From Chloroflexota bacterium (GTDB taxonomy: Bacteria > Chloroflexota > Dehalococcoidia > Bin125): 58,375 bases of DNA. The notes below the pieces were generated by a model. That model was not told the DNA's origin. It searched no databases and saw only the letters and a list, made by a program, of their open reading frames with translations. Positions 1 through 8,173 of this stretch are shown in pieces. The position numbers and the translations under genes are program-made. The first letter of the stretch is position 1, and each line of letters starts with the position of its first letter. Location of the stretch: contig VXQZ01000033.1 of the NCBI GenBank assembly GCA_009838735.1, positions 114,826-173,200 on the forward strand, given 5' to 3'.

Positions 1-23
1 TCCTCACTCAACCCTCCTCTGAT

Positions 24-57
24 CCCCTCTGCCCGAGGGAGAGGGCTAGGGTGAGGG
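24..57. repeat. Dispersed GAGAGGG palindromic repeat, copy 1
   Basis: An imperfect palindrome of the form CCCTCT...GGGAGAGGG is followed by a TAGGGTGAGGG tail. Similar copies lie at 1627-1661, 1685-1713, 28831-28870 and 43617-43651, all between genes. It looks like a small non-coding dispersed element; its mobility is not shown by the sequence. Confidence 0.7.
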
Positions 58-75
58 CGCCTGGAGAGCCGTGAG

Positions 76-465
76 ATGAACGAGGCTGACGACCCCCTGC
101 TCGAACACGTCATCGCCGAAGCAGAGCGAATTGAGCGAGCCGTTGACCGGCGCTACGAGCGTGGCGGCGGTCTGACCAGGCTCGGTCTGCCGCCGATCAC
201 CGACCATCACGCCGCTGGAGATCACACGTTCAGCTGGCGATATCTCTTTACCTGGCAGGAAGCGGAACGCTCGCGACGCTATGTGATCGCGTTGCCCGTC
301 GATCGCTGCCTCGCGGCGCGGCAGCCGGTTGAGGAACAGATTGAGAAATGGCTTGAGGGTCGCAGCGCGACCGCAAATGTGACCGGCCCACGTGTCAAGT
401 TCCGGGATGGCCTACGCGCCTATGAAGTGACGACGAGCGTGACCCTGTCCGAGCGTCCGACATGA
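76..465 (+). CDS. Hypothetical protein, 129 aa
   Basis: I do not recognise a family. The protein is soluble, acidic at the N-terminus, has no signal peptide or membrane segment, and is rich in charged residues with a central aromatic stretch (FSWRYLFTW, about residues 51-59). The ATG start follows a GTGAG stretch without a strong Shine-Dalgarno. It stands alone between a dispersed repeat and the alcohol dehydrogenase gene. Codon use resembles the neighbouring genes, which supports it being real. Confidence 0.6.
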   Translation: MNEADDPLLEHVIAEAERIERAVDRRYERGGGLTRLGLPPITDHHAAGDHTFSWRYLFTWQEAERSRRYVIALPVDRCLAARQPVEEQIEKWLEGRSATANVTGPRVKFRDGLRAYEVTTSVTLSERPT

Positions 466-502
466 GTTGGCCCGCGTTCGTCGATGGAATCTAGGTAGCC
501 TT

Positions 503-517
503 GAAGCTGTTAGCTTC
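503..517. promoter_or_regulatory. Short perfect inverted repeat upstream of the dehydrogenase
   Basis: GAAGCT-GTT-AGCTTC lies about 45 bases before the start codon at 562. It could be an operator or a small hairpin in the leader; nothing identifies its binding partner. Confidence 0.3.
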
Positions 518-561
518 TGGTCAGATTCGAGAGCGCACAGATCCTGGTAAGGAGTTGAATC

Positions 562-1605
562 ATGAAAGCCGTTGTGATGGAAGGCGTCCGCCAGCCACTG
601 GTCGTCCGGGAGTTCCCGGACCCTGTAATCGGACCGAAGGACGCGCTGGTCCGAGTCGAAGCGTGCGGCGTCTGCCGCTCAGACTGGCATCTCTGGCAGG
701 GCGACCTCTCATGGGTCGGATTCGAACTCCCGCTGCCGGTCGTGCTGGGCCACGAGTGGGCGGGAACGGTGGAAGCGGTCGGCGACGAAGTTGAGCACAT
801 CCGGCCTGGTCAGCGGGTGCTGACGCCGTTCCACAACGGCTGCGGCAACTGCCAACTCTGCCGCGTCGGACTTCCCAACATCTGCGACAACCAGGCCGGA
901 TTCGCTGGCGGATTCGCGCAGAAGGCGGCGATCCACGGCGCTGACTTCAACGCCATCCCACTGCCCGACAACGTCAGCTTCGAGGCCGGAGCGGCGATGG
1001 GCTGCCGATTCATGACCTCCTACCACGGCGTTGCCGACCGCGGCGAGGTCTCGGGCGGCGACTGGGTCGTGGTCAACGGTTGCGGCGGAATCGGTCTGTC
1101 GGCGGTGCAGGTCGCCGCTGCGCTGGGCGCACAGGTGATCGCGGTTGACCTCGAGGAAGGCAAGCTCTCCCTGGCCCGCTCGCAGGGCGCCGTGGAGACG
1201 ATTAACGCGCTTGAGCACGATGTGCCCATGAGGGTCCGCGAGATCACCGATGGCGGCGCCAATGTCTCGGTCGATGCACTGGGCATCAAGGCGACCATGC
1301 TGAACTCGGTCAACTCGCTGCGCAAGGGCGGCGTGCATGTCCAGATCGGCATCACGTCGGCCGAGGAAGCGGGCGAGGTTGGCCTGCCGATCGACTTCAT
1401 CACGATGTCCGAGATCGAGTTCCGCGGATCGTTGGGCCTGCCCAACCAGAACTATCCGTCGATGCTGAACATGGTCGCATCGGGCAAGCTGCAGCCGGAG
1501 ACGATCGTCAGCGAGACGATCTCGATCGACGAGGTTCCGGACGTGGTGGAATCGATGACGACATTCCAGACCACCGGCTTCGTCACCATCACCGACTTCG
1601 CCTGA
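562..1605 (+). CDS. Zinc-dependent medium-chain alcohol dehydrogenase
   Basis: This is an NAD(P)-dependent oxidoreductase of the zinc MDR superfamily, 347 aa, the usual length. A GroES-like N-terminal domain carries the catalytic-zinc Cys in CGVCRSDWH (around residue 37) and the GHE motif. The structural-zinc cluster is CGNCQLCRVGLPNIC (about residues 95-109). The Rossmann domain has GCGGIG (about residues 174-179). A clear Shine-Dalgarno (AAGGAG) precedes the ATG. The substrate cannot be read from sequence; a primary or secondary alcohol or aldehyde is likely. The gene is monocistronic, followed by paired repeats. Confidence 0.9.
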   Translation: MKAVVMEGVRQPLVVREFPDPVIGPKDALVRVEACGVCRSDWHLWQGDLSWVGFELPLPVVLGHEWAGTVEAVGDEVEHIRPGQRVLTPFHNGCGNCQLCRVGLPNICDNQAGFAGGFAQKAAIHGADFNAIPLPDNVSFEAGAAMGCRFMTSYHGVADRGEVSGGDWVVVNGCGGIGLSAVQVAAALGAQVIAVDLEEGKLSLARSQGAVETINALEHDVPMRVREITDGGANVSVDALGIKATMLNSVNSLRKGGVHVQIGITSAEEAGEVGLPIDFITMSEIEFRGSLGLPNQNYPSMLNMVASGKLQPETIVSETISIDEVPDVVESMTTFQTTGFVTITDFA

Positions 1606-1626
1606 GCCTGCGAGTTCCTCTCTAAT

Positions 1627-1713
1627 CCCCTCTCCCTGCGGGAGAGGGTTAGGGTGAGGGCCCTAGGGACGTTCCGAGGACCGGACCCTCACCCCGACCC
1701 TCTCCCAGATGGA
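1627..1713. repeat. Two inverted copies of the GAGAGGG repeat
   Basis: One copy (1627-1661, ending in TTAGGGTGAGGG) faces a second copy in opposite orientation (1685-1713, beginning CCCTCACCCC). Together they form a large inverted structure just after the dehydrogenase gene, where it may also act as a transcription barrier. Confidence 0.7.
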
Positions 1714-1765
1714 GAGGGAGGTCGGCAAATCAAGTTGAAGCCCCACTGGTCCGGGAGCAATGAAG

Positions 1766-2677
1766 ATGGCCCATGACTGTCCTCACTGCACGTGGATAGG
1801 CGACCGCCGATTTTGCCCGGCCTGCGGAGCGGCGCTCTGGTCTCCCGACACCGACGACGGCGCGGCCGAATGCACCGTCGTACTCTCTTTCGACGTCGAC
1901 GGATCATCGGGGATGATCAACCGCGATCCTCGCGTCGAACAGCGACCCTCGGCCCGCTCGTTCGGCGACTACGGACCGACGGTTGCCGTGCCCCACATTC
2001 TGACCGCGCTGTCCCGAGCCGACGTGCCGGCCTCCTTCTACATTCCCGGCTGGGTCGCGGAACGCAATCCCGCAACGGTGGAGCAGATCGCTTCGACCGG
2101 ACACGAAATCGGTCACCACGGCTACCTGCATGAGCCGCCAGCGACCCTCTCGGCCGAGGAAGAGGCGGAAGTCCTCGACAAGGGCAGCGACATCCTGCGA
2201 GGGATCACCGGCGAGGCTGTCGTTGGTTATCGGTCACCGTCGTGGGAGCTGAGCGACGTTTCGCTGGCCCTGATGTCGGAACGCGGCTTTCGCTACGACT
2301 CGTCGCTGATGGGTTCGGACGCGCCGTACTGGGTCGGCGCCGGAGAATCTACGCTGGTCGAACTGCCGATTCACTGGGCCCTGGACGACTACCCCTACTT
2401 CGTCTTCGCGCCCACGGACGGCCGCCGTCTGCAGGCTGCGCCGGAACAGGTCGAGTCGACCTGGCGAGACGCCTTCGACGAAATCTATCGTCGAGGCGGC
2501 GTCTTCACGCTGACGATGCACCCCTACATCATCGGCCGCCCGGGACGAGTCTCGATGCTGGAGCGGCTGATCGATTATATGAAGTCAAAGCCGGGAGTGA
2601 CTTTCTCCCGAGCGGTGGACGTGTGCGACGAGTTCGCCGCAGAATGGGACTCGGCGCGGGCCGTCCTAGAGTCCTGA
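1766..2677 (+). CDS. Polysaccharide deacetylase-family protein with N-terminal zinc ribbon
   Basis: The first 30 residues hold a CPHC...CPAC zinc ribbon. A NodB-type (CE4) deacetylase domain follows, with the SFDVD metal-binding motif and a GHHGYLH motif supplying the two histidines. The RSPSWE segment and late HP (TMHPYIIG) resemble the PuuE/imidase-like branch (cyclic imide or allantoin-type hydrolysis) as much as peptidoglycan deacetylases. No signal peptide is present, so a cytoplasmic C-N hydrolase acting on a small molecule is the better guess. I chose the ATG at 1766 because GGGAG lies about 8 bases before it; an in-frame ATG at 1760 is too close to that site. Confidence 0.8.
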   Translation: MAHDCPHCTWIGDRRFCPACGAALWSPDTDDGAAECTVVLSFDVDGSSGMINRDPRVEQRPSARSFGDYGPTVAVPHILTALSRADVPASFYIPGWVAERNPATVEQIASTGHEIGHHGYLHEPPATLSAEEEAEVLDKGSDILRGITGEAVVGYRSPSWELSDVSLALMSERGFRYDSSLMGSDAPYWVGAGESTLVELPIHWALDDYPYFVFAPTDGRRLQAAPEQVESTWRDAFDEIYRRGGVFTLTMHPYIIGRPGRVSMLERLIDYMKSKPGVTFSRAVDVCDEFAAEWDSARAVLES

Positions 2678-2720
2678 TCGCACGGCAGATACGCTGGTCT
2701 CGATCTGGAGACTGAAGACG

Positions 2721-3338
2721 TTGCCCGACATTGACGATCAGGACCGGTTTGATCAGGCCATCGCCGCTATCAACGCAGCCAACGCGGACGATCCATTCAC
2801 GCTGATGGTCGACGGCGAGGTGCTGCCCAAGGAGCAGACGCACGCCGAAATGATGACCCGCTGGGTCCGGGAACTCGATCCGCGGGCCTCGGAAGAACTC
2901 CTGCTCGCCGCTCGCGCGCATCACATCCGTCGCTGGATGATCCCACGCTCGACGTTCCCCGCCGGCAGGTCGGCATACCTCCGCTGGCGCCGGGCGCTGC
3001 ACGCTGTTCACGCGGAGTTGACGGCGGCGATCCTGGAGGATTGCGGCTACCCGCGAGGTTCGGTCGAACGCGTCGCCTCGCTCGTGGCCAAGGCCGATCT
3101 GCTCCAATCCGGCGATCCCGACGCCCAAACGCTGGAAGACGCGCTCTCGCTCGTCTTCCTCGACACCCAACTCGAACCGCTGCTGGATGACCTCGACGAT
3201 CGCCAGTTGCGCCGGGCATTGGGCCGGACCTGGCGTAAGATGTCGCCCAATGGCCAGGAGGCCGCCCTGAAACTGACGCTTTCGGAGCGCGCAGTCGAGA
3301 CCTTGACTCGCCTGGTCGACGGATTTGCTGATGAGTGA
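2721..3338 (+). CDS. DUF4202 family protein
   Basis: The 205-residue protein matches the DUF4202 signature: an ARAHHIRRWMIPRSTFPAGRSAYLRWR segment around residues 64-90 and a C-terminal half that ends in the TWRKMS...L region. Family members are soluble, conserved in bacteria and fungi, and of unknown biochemical function. The start is a TTG. The last codons overlap the ATG of the following methyltransferase, so the two are probably cotranscribed and translationally coupled. Confidence 0.8.
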   Translation: MPDIDDQDRFDQAIAAINAANADDPFTLMVDGEVLPKEQTHAEMMTRWVRELDPRASEELLLAARAHHIRRWMIPRSTFPAGRSAYLRWRRALHAVHAELTAAILEDCGYPRGSVERVASLVAKADLLQSGDPDAQTLEDALSLVFLDTQLEPLLDDLDDRQLRRALGRTWRKMSPNGQEAALKLTLSERAVETLTRLVDGFADE

Positions 3339-4140
3339 CCCGCCCAGGGATCGCTACACGCACGGTCACCACGAATCGGTCGTGCAATCGCACGCGCGCC
3401 GCCGAGCCGAGGTCGAAGCGTGGTTCCTGCTGCCAAGCCTCAAGTCGGGGATGCGCCTATTGGATTGCGGTTGTGGTCCCGGCACGGTGACCGCCGGACT
3501 GGCACGGGCGGTTTCACCGGGCGAGGTCGTAGGCCTTGATTCGGCTGCGGGAGTGCTCGAACACGCGAGAGCGCACGCGGCGGAGGAGTCGGTCGACAAT
3601 GTCACATTCGTCGACGGCGATGTGTACCACCTGGAGTATGCCAAGGCCGAGTTTGACGTCGTCTACGCGAATCAGCTCCTGCAACATCTGACCGACCCGG
3701 TGCGCGCCCTGCAGGAGATGCGCCGAGTGCTCAAGCCTGGCGGGTTGCTCGCCGTTCGCGACGCCGACTACGCCACGATGTCCCCGCATCCCAAGTTCCC
3801 CGAGTTCCTCGACTGGAACCGCCTCTATCACGATGTCGCCTACCGCAACAACGCCGAACCCGACGCCGGCCGCACGCTGCCGTCGTGGGTGCGGCAGGCA
3901 GGGTTTGACGACATCGAGATCCATCCGAACGTCGTCGCGATGGACGGCGAGGAGGCCAGGATCTGGGGGCAGACCTGGTCGCAGCGCATCCTCTACAGCG
4001 GCATCGCCGACCAGGCCCTGGAGTATGGCTACGCGGACCAGGAAGAATTGCAGCGAATCTCAGACGGCTGGGCAACCTGGGCAGAGTCGGAGGAGCCGTT
4101 CTTCATGTTCACTCAGATCGGGGTGCTGGCGGTTCGCTAG
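3331..4140 (+). CDS. Class I SAM-dependent methyltransferase
   Basis: A Rossmann-type methyltransferase of 269 aa with the SAM-binding motif LDCGCGPGTVTAGLA (about residues 36-50), the acidic residue ending beta-2 (VVGLDSA), a motif DGDVYHLEY and the post-motif NQLLQHLTDP. It resembles the UbiE/COQ5-like Methyltransf_11 and _25 groups; the substrate is unknown. The ATG at 3331 overlaps the end of the DUF4202 gene (ATGAGTGA). Confidence 0.85.
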   Translation: MSDPPRDRYTHGHHESVVQSHARRRAEVEAWFLLPSLKSGMRLLDCGCGPGTVTAGLARAVSPGEVVGLDSAAGVLEHARAHAAEESVDNVTFVDGDVYHLEYAKAEFDVVYANQLLQHLTDPVRALQEMRRVLKPGGLLAVRDADYATMSPHPKFPEFLDWNRLYHDVAYRNNAEPDAGRTLPSWVRQAGFDDIEIHPNVVAMDGEEARIWGQTWSQRILYSGIADQALEYGYADQEELQRISDGWATWAESEEPFFMFTQIGVLAVR

Positions 4141-4379
4141 TCAGCGACTTCGGCCTGCCCTGCTTCGCGGGCGTCACGCTTCGCACGGATTGCTGCAAGT
4201 GTGTACTCGCGAACCAGGCGATCTGTGCGTAAGCCAGTCAATCGCGATTCGTCGCCGATCTCGCGAATCTCGTCGCCGGAAAACCGCAACTCAAGGATGA
4301 CGAGAGGGTTATCGGCGACGATGACGTCGATTGGCTCGTCCTCAAAGTCAGAATCGGGGAAGCGCTCGTCGTGGGTCAT
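4137..4379 (-). CDS. Putative antitoxin of a BrnT-like pair
   Basis: An 80-residue acidic protein whose C-terminal half (LVREYTLAAIRAKRDAREAG) is a predicted helical segment. It follows the toxin-like gene with an ATGA overlap, the usual arrangement when toxin and antitoxin are translated together. I do not see a definite ribbon-helix-helix or BrnA match, so the antitoxin role rests mainly on context. The 3' end overlaps the convergent methyltransferase gene by 4 bases. Confidence 0.5.
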   Translation of the reverse strand: MTHDERFPDSDFEDEPIDVIVADNPLVILELRFSGDEIREIGDESRLTGLRTDRLVREYTLAAIRAKRDAREAGQAEVAD

Positions 4380-4699
4380 GGTAGATTTCTCCTGCCACCG
4401 GGCTGTCGATATCTCGTCTGGTCGCCCCGGTCTGATTTCCAACCGGTGACGACATGGGCACGCCCAGCGTGGTCAGGGTGTTCAATGATAATCGTTAAGA
4501 GTCGACCCGTGCGCCCTGGACCGATCATCTTCCAGCGCTCCCGATGATTCGCCCGGCGCCGAGCGCGCCGCCCCTTGTTGGGAAGAATCTTCGGATTGGC
4601 GCGAAGGACTTCATACACGTCGTCGGGATCCAGTCCATGAGCAAACAGCTCTTCAATCGACTCATCGTTGAGTGTCAGTTCCTCAACGAATCTGGGCAT
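4376..4699 (-). CDS. BrnT-like toxin (putative)
   Basis: A 107-residue basic protein. The order of features (DDVYEVLRANPKI, a basic RRARRRANHRERWKMIG stretch, the strand LLTIIIEHPDHAGRAHVVTGWKS and a final RY) resembles the BrnT/RelE-like ribonuclease toxins, in which a helix is followed by a beta sheet that ends near an R-x-x-R-x-Y signature. Start set at the ATG of MPRFVEEL; longer in-frame starts have no support. First gene of the putative pair. Confidence 0.5.
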   Translation of the reverse strand: MPRFVEELTLNDESIEELFAHGLDPDDVYEVLRANPKILPNKGRRARRRANHRERWKMIGPGRTGRLLTIIIEHPDHAGRAHVVTGWKSDRGDQTRYRQPGGRRNLP

Positions 4700-4748
4700 G
4701 AGCGTCCAAGTCCGTTCGGTTGCATCAGTGATTGGGCAGCAACTGGGG

Positions 4749-5129
4749 CTACTGCGCGAACACCACCTCAATCAACGGTGAGCCGTCGACCCATTCCTGG
4801 ACGTTGTCCTCGTTGATGTATTCGCTCAGCTTCCCGGCTGTGAGAAAGAATGCCCGCTTCTCGGCCGCATCGGTCACTGCTCTGGCCGTGCCCTCAAGGT
4901 CGGCCTCGGTCGACTCCTTGAAATGAAACGTGATCGCCGGATTGGCGAGCACGTTCGCATACCAGGAACGGGGACCGGGACGACCAGTGATGTAGTACCG
5001 ATCGTCGACGTTGTGGAACCAGATCTCGAGCCGTTTGGGCTCGCCGCTGTTTCGGCCGATCGTCGTGATGTCGATCACCAGATCGTTGGCCAACGCCTCT
5101 GCGACGCCGTGGTCAGAAGTTGAAGCCAT
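4749..5129 (-). CDS. Deazaflavin(F420)-type nitroreductase family protein
   Basis: A 126-residue single-domain split-barrel protein of the DDN/DUF385 family. The diagnostic stretch IGRNSGEPKRLEIWFHNVDDRYYITGRPGP is followed by WYANVLANPAITFHF. Family members bind F420 (or other flavin-like cofactors) and reduce quinones, nitro compounds or other small molecules. The gene overlaps the upstream alkyltransferase gene by one base (TGATG), so both come from one transcript. The presence of this family hints that the organism makes F420, typical of Actinomycetota and Chloroflexota. Confidence 0.85.
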   Translation of the reverse strand: MASTSDHGVAEALANDLVIDITTIGRNSGEPKRLEIWFHNVDDRYYITGRPGPRSWYANVLANPAITFHFKESTEADLEGTARAVTDAAEKRAFFLTAGKLSEYINEDNVQEWVDGSPLIEVVFAQ

Positions 5130-5656
5130 CAGTCGTGTCCGTTCTTGCTGGTTGGCCTGCTGGTCTGCAGGTGTCTGCGCTCGTGTTCGAGGAACCACTC
5201 CTTGCGATGCAGCCCGCCGCCGTAACCGCCGAGCCCGCCGTCCGAGCGCACAATCCGGTGGCAGGGAACCGCGATCCCGACCGGATTGCGCCCGGTCGCC
5301 GTCCCGACGGCGCGATACGCCGACGGTTTGCCGACGGCCCGGGCGATGTCCTGGTACGACCCCGTCTGTCCAGCCGGCACCTCGCGAATCGCCTCCCAAA
5401 CGGCACGCTGGAAGTCGGTGCCTCCGGGTTGGATCGTGATCGACTCGATCGCTTCGATGTCACCTTCGAAGTAGCCGGCGACCGCGTCCCGCACGAGCTG
5501 CGCCTCGCTCGACAAGTCCTCGCTTGCCTCCTCGGCGTCCGGCGACAACACCGGGCGCGCCCAGGTGTCGACGAACCCCGCCTCTTGCAGCGCGCCGTCA
5601 CGAATCGCGAGATACATCGTCCCCAGCGGTGTGTCGATCCAGCAATGCTCATCCAT
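5129..5656 (-). CDS. ogt: Methylated-DNA--protein-cysteine methyltransferase
   Basis: This 175-residue protein repairs O6-alkylguanine in DNA by transferring the alkyl group to its own cysteine. The C-terminal domain has the canonical active site IAVPCHRIV, the upstream PAGQTGSYQDIARAVGKPSAYRAVG helix-turn-helix region and the GGYGGGLHRKEWFLEHE motif. The N-terminal ribonuclease-like domain is short, as in Ogt proteins. The start MDEHCWIDTP was chosen over longer in-frame starts because the family homology begins there. Confidence 0.92.
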   Translation of the reverse strand: MDEHCWIDTPLGTMYLAIRDGALQEAGFVDTWARPVLSPDAEEASEDLSSEAQLVRDAVAGYFEGDIEAIESITIQPGGTDFQRAVWEAIREVPAGQTGSYQDIARAVGKPSAYRAVGTATGRNPVGIAVPCHRIVRSDGGLGGYGGGLHRKEWFLEHERRHLQTSRPTSKNGHD

Positions 5657-5780
5657 CTCGGTGCTCCTCATCATGCTCGTCTGCGACAGGCTATGGTCAC
5701 GGCTACCAGAACGCAAGTACTATTCAAGATCCTCCACATCACCGCGATAGGCTGCGACTCAGACAGGAGCGTGCCCGCAC

Positions 5781-6884
5781 ATGTCCGATCGCGACAGTCG
5801 AGCCATCCGCCTCACCGACCTCGCCCGCTGCGGCGGTTGAGGCTCCAAGTTCGGCCCCGAGGGCCTGGCTCACGTGCTGAGCCATCTCGGTCCCCAGTTC
5901 CCACCGTCCGAGCACCCCGAACTGCTCGTCGGTCTGGCGCGCCCCGACGATGCCGCGGTCTACGCCATCGACGACGAGCGCGCCCTCGTGCAGACGCTCG
6001 ACTTCTTCGCTCCGCTGGTCGACGACCCGTACCAGTTCGGCGCAATCGCCGCCGCCAACGCCATGTCCGACGTCTATGCCATGGGTGGACGCGTCCTCTT
6101 CGCGCTGAACATCGCCGCCTTCCCCGAGGATCTGCCGCCCGACGTCATCGCCGACGTCCTGCGCGGCGGCGCCGACAAGGTGCGCGAAGCGGGCGCGGTC
6201 ATCGCCGGAGGACACACGATCATCGACGAGGAACCCAAGTACGGCCTCGCCGTCACCGGAGAAGTCGCACGCGACCTGATCCGCACGACCGGCGGCGCGC
6301 AGCCCGGCGACACGATCATCCTGACCAAGGAGATCGGCACCGGAGTCCTGATCGGCGCGAACCAGCAGGGCGCAGTCTCCGAGCAACACTGGGACGCCGC
6401 CGTTGCCCAGATGATGACCCTCAATCGCGACGCCGCCGAAGCCGCATCCGACCCCGACCTCGCCGCCGGCGTTCACGCGATCGCCGATGTCACCGGATTC
6501 GGTCTCGCCGGACACCTGCACGAGATGGCCGAACTCAGCGACGCCGCCATCGAGATCGATCTCGGCGCGCCCCCCGCGCTGGGAGGCCTCTCCGAAGCCG
6601 TCGCGGCCGGATTCGGCTCAGGCGGACAGTCCCGCAATCGCGACTACTACGGAGCCCGCCTGACCGTCAAAGGCAGCCGAGAGCTCACCACGTTCGAGGA
6701 AGCCCTCCTCTACGACCCCCAGACCTCCGGAGGCTTGCTGATCGCCGCCGGAATCGTCGAAGCCCCCCACCTGATCAACGAGCTGCAAGAGCGTGGGGTC
6801 ACGGCGACACCCATCGCCCGAGTCACAGAACCCGCCGACGGCGGCCGCCTCAGCGTCGTGCCGACCGAGGCTCCGCGTGTCTGA
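5781..6884 (+). CDS. selD: Selenide, water dikinase (SelD), itself a selenoprotein
   Basis: SelD makes selenophosphate from selenide and ATP, the selenium donor for selenocysteine. The gene reads 367 aa only if UGA at 5838-5840 (codon 20) is decoded as selenocysteine: CGG-U-GSK matches the family active site (Cys17 and Lys20 in E. coli). The remainder is colinear with the family, with the DDAAVY, D-D-P (VDDPYQFG), NAMSDVYAMGG and GGHTI motifs. A Shine-Dalgarno (AGGAG) lies upstream of the ATG at 5781. An annotation starting at the downstream ATG (5874) would remove the catalytic segment. The 3' end overlaps the following oxidase gene by 8 bases. Confidence 0.95.
5838..5864 (+). promoter_or_regulatory. 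Sec UGA codon with bacterial SECIS hairpin in selD
   Basis: UGA at 5838-5840 is followed by a GGCCC-CGA-GGGCC hairpin (5852-5864). The 3-base loop begins 17 bases after the UGA and has G as its second base, which fits published descriptions of bacterial SECIS elements (apical loop about 16-37 bases downstream, G in the first two loop positions). Confidence 0.75.
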
Positions 6885-8106
6885 CCACACCTCCGACGCG
6901 GCCGACGTCGCCGTGATCGGCGCAGGCATCCTCGGACTCTCGACCGCGATGGCCCTTGCGACGAAGCATGAGGGCCTCCGAGTCATCGCCCTCGAGCAGG
7001 AATCCGGCGTCGGACGACACCAGAGCGGCAACAACTCGGGCGTGATTCACTCTGGGCTCTACTACCGACCCGGATCGGCCAAGGCGCGGATGGCGGTTGG
7101 CGGGGCCGAGCGCATGTACGCCTTCTGCGACGAGCACGGGATCGGCGCCGAGCGCTGCGGCAAGGTCGTTGTCGCCACGCATGAGTCCGAGCTCGAGCGG
7201 ATGCGCGAACTGCACCGCCGCGGAGACGCCAACGGCGTCCCGGACATCCGCGAACTCGGACCCGACGAGCTGGCCGAGTTCGAGCCCAACGCCGCCGGAG
7301 TCGCCGCCCTGCACATCCCCTCGACCGGCATCGCCGACTACCGGGGCGTCTGCGAGAAGTACCGCGAGCTGCTGGAGTCGGCCGGCGGGTCGGTGAGGCT
7401 GCGCTCGCGCGTCTCGGGCGTCCGTGTCGATGCCGACGGCGTCCAGCTCGCCACCACGACCGGCGTCGTTCACGCGAAGTACGTCGTCAACTGCGCCGGA
7501 CTCCAGGCCGACCGCATCGCCCGACGCGCCGGCGCGCCCGAGGCCCGGAACCTGCGCATCGTGCCGTTCCGCGGTGAGTACTACGACCTCGTGCCCGCCG
7601 CCCGCGGCATGCTCAAGAACCTCATCTATCCCGTCCCCGACCCGGCCTTCCCCTTCCTCGGCGTCCACTTCACCCGACGCCTGGACGGCAGCGTCGAGGC
7701 CGGACCGAACGCCGTCCTCGCCCTCAAGCGCGAGGGCTACCGCTGGCGCGACGTCGCCCTGCGCGACGCCGCCGAGTCGCTCACCTGGCCCGGCTTCCTC
7801 CGCCTCGCCCGCGACCACTGGCAGACCGGCCTCGGCGAAGTCTGGCGCAGCGCCAACAAGTCCGCCTTCGTCAGCGCCCTCCAGCGCCTGATGCCCACCC
7901 TCGAACCCGACCAGCTCGTCCGAGGAGGAGCCGGAGTCCGAGCCCAGGCCCTCCGCCGAGACGGCTCCCTCGCCGACGACTTCGAAATCGCCCACCAGGA
8001 CCGCCTCATCCACATCCTCAACGCCCCCAGCCCCGGCGCAACAGCGTCGCTGCTGATCGGCGAGGAGATCGCGTCAACGGCTGAGTCAGCGTGGTTGGGG
8101 CGATAG
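6877..8106 (+). CDS. lhgO: L-2-hydroxyglutarate oxidase family FAD protein
   Basis: A DAO-superfamily flavoprotein of 409 aa. The N-terminal FAD-binding motif is VIGAGILGLSTA, followed by the LhgO-typical HQSGNNSGVIHSGLYY segment (about residues 47-63) and a C-terminal GGAGVRAQAL region. Known members oxidise L-2-hydroxyglutarate to 2-oxoglutarate and feed electrons to the quinone pool. The GTG start overlaps the selD stop, so the gene is probably coupled to selD translation; why the two are linked is unclear. Not a selenoprotein itself. Confidence 0.88.
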   Translation: MSDHTSDAADVAVIGAGILGLSTAMALATKHEGLRVIALEQESGVGRHQSGNNSGVIHSGLYYRPGSAKARMAVGGAERMYAFCDEHGIGAERCGKVVVATHESELERMRELHRRGDANGVPDIRELGPDELAEFEPNAAGVAALHIPSTGIADYRGVCEKYRELLESAGGSVRLRSRVSGVRVDADGVQLATTTGVVHAKYVVNCAGLQADRIARRAGAPEARNLRIVPFRGEYYDLVPAARGMLKNLIYPVPDPAFPFLGVHFTRRLDGSVEAGPNAVLALKREGYRWRDVALRDAAESLTWPGFLRLARDHWQTGLGEVWRSANKSAFVSALQRLMPTLEPDQLVRGGAGVRAQALRRDGSLADDFEIAHQDRLIHILNAPSPGATASLLIGEEIASTAESAWLGR

Positions 8107-8173
8107 GACGCTTGTCCCCCTACACGTCGCATGGGGAGACGGCGGCACCGGCACCTCTCACCCGCTACCCTAT

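Noticed and set aside
5120-6916. Very long plus-strand frame across ogt and selD (598 aa)
   Set aside because: It is rich in Arg, Pro and Ser as typical for shadow frames of GC-rich genes, and it overlaps the well-supported ogt and selD.
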